Assembly (NCBI GenBank): GCA_963585895.1
Contig: OY757911.1
Span: 87,310,275-87,374,274 of the forward strand
Source: Sepioteuthis lessoniana
Lineage: Eukaryota > Mollusca > Cephalopoda > Myopsida > Loliginidae
DNA length: 64,000 nucleotides
Reading direction: 5' to 3'
Shown here: in pieces, positions 57,250 to 64,000 of the stretch
Position numbering within the stretch: the first letter of the stretch is position 1
Layout: each line of letters starts with the position of its first letter
Program-made: the position numbers and the translations under genes
The notes under the pieces: generated by a model
Database searches by the model: none
Told to the model about the DNA's origin: nothing
What the model saw: only the letters and a program-made list of their open reading frames with translations

Positions 57250-57490
57250 TTAAACAGATCTATTTGATCCATGGATAGGATCCTAACAGGTATTATTACC
57301 ACACCGGGTCAAAGTGGATCTAGGATTAATGACAATCAGAAGGTACTCCACACTCCTGGGAGCTCCAGAACTGAAGCCTTGGCATCAGATGCAGTTTAAC
57401 TTCATATCACAGACACCCTTTTTGGAGGGTCTTACTCCTATCCATGGGATACTGTTAGTGTATTCTAAGCCGCATCGACAAGACGTTTGG
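57250..57490 (-). mobile_element. Family R core copy
   Basis: Antisense core from GATCCATGGATAGGATCC to GATACTGTTAGTGTATTC. Contains GGCATCAGATGCAGTTTAAC. 3' tail not attached. Confidence 0.65.
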
Positions 57491-57494
57491 TTTA

Positions 57495-58240
57495 ACAGAC
57501 AGCAATCTAGACTTGCAAGACATCGTTCATGAATTCGATCCCATGAGAGAGTTAGAGATTTTTTAAAGGACAAGGTAGTCAGTCACCGGCAGAGGAAAAT
57601 GAATTACTTAAATTTGAAGACAAGAGAAAACGCCTCTTCACCAATTGAGAGTAAGTATACGATTTAGCAATTCCTTCTTCGATTCAAAAAATTTCACTTC
57701 ACGTCTTTCTGATTTGAGACCAGTCAAGAAGGAGGTTGAAACACACTAATAAAGTGAGTGGCATTTTTCTTGATCACGTATCTAACTTTTCCTTATTAAA
57801 CATAAGTTTGATAAATAATTGCCGCAATTAAAATAGTCTAAAACAGTGCCATCATAACTGTTGCTTCATAATGTGTGACACCTTAATGGTTATTTACTTA
57901 GTTCATTTCAGAACATAAATGTGGAGAACACCGTGAAAATGAATATCTGTACAATAGTCTTAGACACGAGCTCACTAACCACTGTTCCGAGGAATGGTGG
58001 TTTCTAGAGGAAATAATGTGGGAATAAACTTTTTAAGGTAGAAAATTTTTATATACTCTAATGCCTATTTGTCAATGTATTCCCCTAGTTTGTCAATGCA
58101 CTTAATTCTATTGAAAATATATATCATGCTGCTCGAATACCAGACAGTGAAAATCTCAGATAAAAATTCAGCTAATTGCGTGTCACGCTGCCATCCTTTA
58201 GTGTGGTGAGTGAATTACTGTTAATTACAAAAAAACAGCA
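57495..58240. other. No gene recognised
   Basis: AT-rich unique sequence. Confidence 0.5.
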
Positions 58241-58244
58241 CTCA

Positions 58245-59105
58245 TGGATTGGTTAGTTATGTTTTGGGCATATCAAACCTAGTAGGTTATTTATTGCCAA
58301 ATCCATATTATTCATATATATTAAATATATATAGTTTTTAAATGAATACTTTGTAGGTAACTTTTTTAAACGAGCAACTCACCTCAGGGTTTAAATTCAT
58401 AGTCTTTTCTTTCAGCCCGGTTGCCCTACCAATACCAGACTGTTCAACTATTTTACTCCTTGCTGATAGAAGGAACAGATGAATTCATACCTCTTCAAAG
58501 GACATTACCACGGAATAAAAGGCAAATATATAGTATTTGTATACTATCCACATAACACAAGGCATTAATATACAGTATACTCTATGGCATTTATTAGTTT
58601 TGCCATACTAAGCATCTGCACTTGGATCTTCCTCCTGGAGTCCATTTTTTCGCACGGTAAAAGGTTTCAAATATTGTTAACGCCAATAGTTGTCTATGCG
58701 AATAGATAAATGGTTTAAAGCATTCCTCTTTGACATTAGTAACTTCATTTATTATCAATCATTTGTTTGCACAATTAAATTGTTTCAAGTCTTGTGATCT
58801 AACTCTACTAATTCTATAAGTATTAATTCTTTGTTTAAATAGGGTTAAATGGCTTCTACTTTCGCTACATAACACTATTCATTTTATTTGTTCACAGTTA
58901 AATAGTTCTAATTCTAGCTATGTTATTCTAATTATTCAATCTACCATCAGTCATTTCTTTGTACACAGTTAAATAGTTTCAGATATAGAAAATGATTAAA
59001 CATTTCAATTTGACCCATAGCTGGGATCCAAACAGGTTTTAATGTTATAGTCAGGACACCAAATTGTTTCAAGTATTGCTTACACAAATAATTCAAGTCA
59101 ACGTT
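58245..59105 (-). mobile_element. Family R copy, degraded, with a SINE inside
   Basis: Reversed tail at 58245-58310 (GGGCATATCAAACC, GGTTATTTATTGCC). A type A SINE fragment at about 58375-58535 (CCGGTTGCCCTACCAATACC). Internal repeats in reverse (CATTTGTTTGCACAATTAAA) at 58750-59000, and a scrap of core at 59010-59055. Confidence 0.5.
58375..58535 (-). mobile_element. SINE type A fragment
   Basis: Diverged body segment: AGGGTTTAAATTCATAGTC, CCCGGTTGCCCTACCAAT, GAATTCATACCTCTTC. Head missing. Confidence 0.5.
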
Positions 59106-59109
59106 ATTC

Positions 59110-59850
59110 ATTAGTTTACTCACAGTTAAATGGTTCTAAACATTAGTATGTGATATTCTGACATTGCATGCGGGCTCGAAAGGCCGTTTTACCTCAAAAG
59201 GAATTTTATGGGATGTAAGGACAGTCAGGCAGATCTCTTGAGATGGTATTAAAAAGTGAACCTCTTTTTTGGAGATTCGAAATTTCCATTTGAGGAAGAC
59301 CACCTGTGGTGGCGGTTTCAGTGGATTAAGATAACGAAAAAGAAAAACTTAAAAATATTCTTTTCTATCTATTTGTGTGAGTCGATAATTTCCATAAAGG
59401 CCAATTTTATGTGACTTGATGTGACCATGACTTGACAGCAATATTTTCCCAGGACATAGGGATTTAATTATTAGAGGTAGCTTTGTTTCATAAAAAAAGA
59501 GTAAGATTCAGTGAAAAACTTATAAAATTCTTAAGATTTAACTATTAAGTAGTTGACGGCCCCTTTTGTGTGGTCTAAAGGAAGGGATTGGTCAGCCAGA
59601 TCAAATGGCAGCCCAAAGAGGGTAGTAGCTGGTTGTTTATAAGGAAGTAGGGGTGGGAGAAGATAATGTCCGGTGTGAGTGTTTGTCAGAGATGCCGAAT
59701 AGGGCAAGTTGGCTCTCATTGCCACTTAGGGGTTGGAAGATTACACAAAAATGGAAAATCTCAGTCGAGACTAATGCATAATTGATATTTCTAAGCTAAT
59801 CCTACTCCCACCCGGTTCCGGGAGAATTATCATTTAAACCAGGCATTCTG
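59110..59850. other. No gene recognised
   Basis: No motif or repeat family seen. Confidence 0.5.
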
Positions 59851-59851
59851 A

Positions 59852-60148
59852 GACTTTAAGCAGAGCAGGTGAAAGCGAGACCTTAAGTAGGACAGGGGAG
59901 ACCAGGACCTTAAGCAGAACAAGGAAAAGCAGGACCTTAAGTAGGACAGGGGAGACCAGGACCTTAAGCAGAACAAGGAAAAGCAGGACCTTAAGTAGGA
60001 CAGGGGAGACCAGGACCTTAAGCAGAACAAGGAAAAGCAGGACCTTAAGTAGGACAGGGGAGACCAGGACCTTAAGCAGAACAAGGAAAAGCAGGACCTT
60101 AAGTAGGACAGGGGAGACCAGGACCTTAAGCAGAACAGGAGAGAAAGG
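59852..60148. repeat. 27-bp minisatellite with 54-bp higher-order period
   Basis: Exactly eleven 27-bp units. Two unit types alternate: GACCTTAAGTAGGACAGGGG- and GACCTTAAGCAGAACAAGGA-. Because 27 is a multiple of three, two minus-strand frames stay open through the array (LLKVL-type and LRSC-type repeats). Nothing suggests these frames are genes. Confidence 0.95.
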
Positions 60149-60149
60149 G

Positions 60150-60650
60150 TCGAACAGATCAGCTGACTTCAGCCAAGTCCACTGAAATAACTCCACGAAG
60201 AAGAGTTTTCACTAAATTGAATCAAAATTGAACACTTGGCCGAGAAAGTTCCGAAGAAATACCTTTGTTATTTCCTGAATCTATGATCGTGCATCGACCA
60301 AAAACCACTAATCAGACACCCAGATCTTAAGGTATAATCGTCCATCACGCCCCACAATTTTTATAAAGGACTGAAATTTGTATTATTGTTTTCACAGATC
60401 TTTTATAGATATTTTGTTAAAGTTGAAAAGATCTGTTGTCTCCCTCGTTATATAGCCATCAAGCCATCTTTAGCTGTGGCATACCAACTCCTGCAGCAGA
60501 TTTATAGCAGTTTGAAATCAGGAACAACGTGGGCATTTAACCAGACCTCTTGACAATTGCAGAAGTCATCATAACCCACGATTGACGGAAGAAATCCTAT
60601 TATGACGGTAATCATCGGATATTCAGTTAGTCCTTTAGTTCATCGGCTGA
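60150..60650. other. No gene recognised
   Basis: Unique sequence without motif. Confidence 0.5.
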
Positions 60651-60654
60651 CCAA

Positions 60655-60955
60655 TGGGGTTATAATACTAATAATTCAACTAAATATTGATCATTTGTTT
60701 GCATACAGTTAAATAGTTTCAGGTACAGGAAATGATTAAATAGTTCTACTTGACCCATTGATGGGATCCTTACAGGTACTAACACTCTAGATCCGAATGA
60801 ACCTGGGAGTAATAAAGCGTATTCCACGTTCTCAAAATCTTTAGGACTGGAACCTCATCTTCAGATACAATTTAGTGTCATATTAGAAAGATCTTACCCC
60901 TCTACAAAAATGCAGTTGGCGGATTCTTCAGCTCCAGTCGACTAGGTAGCTATTA
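60655..60955 (-). mobile_element. Family R core copy with internal repeat
   Basis: Reversed internal repeat (GATCATTTGTTTGCATACAG) then antisense core from CATTGATGGGATCCTTACAG to CCAGTCGACTAGG, the R 5' end. Confidence 0.65.
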
Positions 60956-61279
60956 GATAGATAAATAGATAAGAAGACATTCAGATACATACATACATAA
61001 TGGCTGTCACATCGAGACAAATGATAGTCGTCTTTACCGCCAAAATTACTCCTCAAAAATTATGATTAATAACTAATTCCCGTTCATGAGCTCTCAAGCA
61101 ACTTTTAACCCCAGCTGCTGACTTATAAGAATTATTGCAAGACTTGGCTTGAATTTTCTTCAAGGTTAATGGGATCTGTCGCAGGAACGGTATGTGTATG
61201 CGTCGATCGCACAAATAGGTTATATGTTGTTATTTGTTGTGGTTGATTGACAAAGGACTGGACAAATGACAGAGGCAAG

Positions 61280-61770
61280 TGGATAAGTTTAAATTCAGGT
61301 TTTATTGAACGAATCTTTCACAAAAGGTGTATGGATGTAGAAACCGCAGTTGTTGTATCACGTCGATGTAGTCTCAGTTGGGTTTTTAAAATCTGTGTTG
61401 TAAAAAGTCTTAGACTCAGTTGTCTATTACTTTGTTAGGCGACAGCGCGTCTAGAAGGTGATGATGGTATCAGTGCTTGATGAAGATATTAAGTGTTGCA
61501 ATATGGTCAGGTTGTAGATGTTGCTGGAGACTGTCAGTGATGTGAATGCATTGGTTATAAAGGCTGGATGATTAATGTCCCGGTTGTGCTGTACTTTGGT
61601 TAACCGGGGAAGGGTTGACGAAGTGGCCTAGAAGTGTTTGTGCTACTCCGAGTAGTGAGTCACTCGTGGACAAGACCGATTTGACCTAACCGATTTGATT
61701 GTAGAATGAGTTCGATCACTGTCACTAACGGCTCCACTATTTGGGCCTCGTGCCAAACAAGGTTAAACTT
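61280..61770 (-). mobile_element. LTR-like block, copy 2
   Basis: Colinear with 13090-13760: GTTTTATTGAACG at the left end (AATAAAA on the minus strand), GTATGGATGTAGAAACC, GGTTAACCGGGGAAGGGT, AGTGGCCTAGAAGTG, GTCACTCGTGG. Much diverged from copy 1. No coding part. Confidence 0.4.
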
Positions 61771-61939
61771 AGTAAATAACGATAAGTAGATTGATGTAAG
61801 CGTAATACTCTGAAATGTGGGGTAAATTCAACTCAAGACTTTAAAAGTTTAGGTTCAAACTTCTACTTACTATATAAATCGAACCTTCCTGCTTTTTAAA
61901 GATAAACCACCACGTATATAGGGATGATATTGAATGAAA

Positions 61940-63130
61940 AAATGAACTAGAAACTCTTATACAAACTATGAAAATCTATAGCTAAGACATTGCAATAGAA
62001 TTGGAAATTGAAAAATGTGTCATGCTTATAATGATAAAAGGAAGAGAAACAGCAGAAGGAAGATAACTACCCAATCAGGAAAGAACCCTTGAAGGAAAAG
62101 AAGACTACAAATACTTGAGAATATTCGAATCAGGTACCATCAAACAAACGGAGATGAGAGAAAACTTCTCTAAAGCAGAAATATAATCAAAAAGAATAAA
62201 TACAAGTGTACTCACGCTTGTAAAATACTCTGGACCCTTCCTAAAACGGATACGTGAGAAATTCAAAGAGATGACGATGCACAAGTCCTTAAATCCGAGA
62301 GACGACTTGAACAGACTCTATGTTTCAAGAAAACGAGCTCAAAGACTCACCAGGATTGAGGATTACGTAGATGCAACAATTCAAGGACTCAAAAAATATT
62401 CAAAAAAGACCAAAGAAAGACTGATAACAGCAGTCAACAAAAGCAATATCAACATAATTAACTTAGGGACAAACAGGAAAACAAAAACAGGAAGAAAAAC
62501 AACTGTATGGATACTTCAAGCGATAAACAAAAAAAATTCACACGATATTAGCTGGTCATGGTTAAGAAAGAGAAACCTGAAGAAAAAAACTGAATCTCTC
62601 TATAGTAGAACAAAATAATTCCATAACAATCCATTATATCAAAGCAAGAATTGATAGTACGCAACAATAATCAGTATAGATTATCTGATTACAGAGATTA
62701 AATAGTTACTCACGTAAGTGAATGCAAATGAGAATAAAATAGAAAAGTTGGTAAGACTGAGTAGGAAACTGGGAATTGTGCAAGAGTTGATAATTTGACC
62801 ATGCTCACAAATGGTATTTGCACAAACCAGAATCTGTCCAAGAAAATTTGACCCCATAAAATTCACTTGGATTTTGAAATACAAACGGATCACCTCATAT
62901 TGGCCAAAAGACTATACCTGATATTAATTAACAAGAAAAAAAGAATTTGTAATGTAGTGGATTTTGCCGTTCCAGCGGACCACAGAGTGAAAAGAAGAAA
63001 AAAGGAAAAGATTGAAAAATACTCGAATCTTGCGATAGAGGTGAAAAAGCTGTGGGACATGACGATAACGAGATGGTATATATTGACTCTCGACCGAGCC
63101 GTCAATCATGAGATGCACCAGTGTAAATAA
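61940..63130 (+). pseudogene. LINE family 2, C-terminal half, second copy
   Basis: Plus-strand frames: IELEIEKCVMLIMIKGRETA and EDYKYLRIFESGTIKQTEM (start of the post-RT region), NRLYVSRKRAQRLTRIEDYV with DATIQGLKKY, SWSWLRKRNLKKKTESL, a decayed zinc-finger region near 62650-62860, then FEIQTDHLILAKR, RICNVVDFAVPADHRVK and KKLWDM. The order matches the copy at 28489-29610. It contains several stops and frameshifts. Confidence 0.65.
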
Positions 63131-63134
63131 GTGG

Positions 63135-63935
63135 AAGAACAGTGGAAGCAGGTGGACGTTTGAAAATAATATAACCAGGTGCCCGGATGGTTTGAGACAG
63201 TTGGAGACAGGATGCCGAAGGGAGAACCAGCTCCAGACAGAGGGCTTTGGGCTCTTAGTGACCCCCGGTTGAGCAACCCAAGCCAAGATACGAAAGAATA
63301 GCTGCTATGGTCGAGAGAAGAACTTGGGTCAATATAGCAGTCCGTCCTTGTCTCCACTCATTTCTCACACACAACAAACATCCCCCTTTCGAAAATAAAG
63401 TGTGAGAGATTTATATAAAGAAGTGTATTCGTTCGTTATTGAAGTCGTCATTACAGTTGATTATGTTCCCGTGTATATGTTTACGTGCAGTTGTATTATG
63501 GATATACAACAGAGAGAGCCAATTATAGTTGGTGCATTTGGAAGAATCCCTAAAGTCTTGGGAATGAGACATGGTAAAGATTAGAGGAAGAATCGAGATT
63601 ATCCAGATCCCAGCACTTCGATAGGCAGTGGTTCCATCGCTCACCTCAACAACTAGACCATATCTTTTTAGGTTTAAGTCACCTTACCTCATATACACAC
63701 GAATGATATTCGAAAACAAGATACCTCTAAACTTACCGAGAACTCAACACCGTAAAACGGACATTCGACAACTTAGTTTCTTTGTAAACTAACTTAAGAA
63801 AAAGTAACAATCTCGAACATTCTGCGCATAAATTTCTCCTCATTTGTTGATTCTATCGTTGTTTCTTACCATTTCTTCCACCCAACTAAATAACAGCAAG
63901 TATGACATTTCTGGTCAGCAATTTGTCTCTCTTCC
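63135..63935. other. No gene recognised
   Basis: A GC-richer segment at 63170-63390 with GAAAATAAAG near 63391 might be the end of another LTR, but nothing firm supports it. Confidence 0.3.
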
Positions 63936-64000
63936 ACTCTCTCTCTCCCCCCCCCTCTCTCTCTCTCTCACTCTTTCTCTCTCTCCTTCTACCCCCACCC
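63936..64000. repeat. (CT)n-rich tract at window end
   Basis: CT repeats interrupted by a C run, continuing to the end of the window. Confidence 0.9.

Noticed and set aside
59834..60196. 120-codon repeat protein on the minus strand
   Set aside because: It arises because the 27-bp minisatellite unit is divisible by three. Two overlapping frames are equally open.

Overview
This window looks like intergenic or intronic DNA from an animal nuclear genome. It is AT-rich, full of microsatellites, and made up almost entirely of eukaryotic mobile elements at different stages of decay. I found no host protein-coding gene, rRNA or functional tRNA that I would defend. The mix of elements (an RTE-like LINE with an (ATG)n tail, two other LINE families, a Ty3/Gypsy LTR element, Penelope-like elements, several mariner-type transposons and several tRNA-derived SINEs) suggests a marine invertebrate, perhaps a mollusc. 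The sequence alone does not fix the species.

Layout. 0-0.7 kb: a LINE C-terminal fragment split by a SINE. 1.4-5.1 kb: a dead Ty3/Gypsy element between two LTRs. 5.6-8.4 kb: Penelope-like reverse transcriptase remains. 9.5-10.7 kb: two nested copies of a dispersed retroposon that I call family R. 13-14 kb: an LTR-like block. 15.2-17.3 kb: two 3' fragments of the RTE-like LINE, one with an internal inversion. 17.3-20.3 kb: more R copies and a SINE. 20.4-20.9 kb: a GIY-YIG remnant. 23.0-24.7 kb: an R copy whose interior has become an 80-bp satellite. 27.3-28.2 kb: a deleted mariner-like element. 28.5-29.6 kb: a second LINE family. 30.8-33.8 kb: the most complete RTE-like LINE. 39.3-40.6 kb: an R copy carrying a nested SINE and a nested LINE. 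41.2-41.7 kb: a deleted mariner. 43.8-44.2 kb: a 5'-truncated LINE. 47.5-49.1 kb: a mariner split by a SINE. 51.8-61 kb: many R copies, an unrecognised decayed reading frame, and minisatellites. 61.3-63.1 kb: an LTR-like block and a second copy of the 28-kb LINE family.

The most novel signal is family R. Two copies (9764-10338 and 55021-55677, both minus strand) share the same 5' and 3' ends and have target-site duplications of 13 and 11 bp. This shows a complete retroposon of about 575-660 bp rather than truncated debris. Its 5' part of about 220 bp is a chain of short back-to-back hairpins. Its middle is a variable tandem repeat. Its 3' end is another hairpin followed by (AACC)n or (AATC)n. 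A tRNA-headed SINE (39426-39668) carries the same 3' end, so the two probably use the same partner LINE. Target-site duplications give a relative order of insertion: SINE into LINE near 0.3 kb, R into R near 10 kb, SINE and LINE into R near 39-40 kb, SINE into mariner near 47.8 kb.

All reading was by eye. Family names rest on motif recognition, and copy boundaries without a target-site duplication are approximate.
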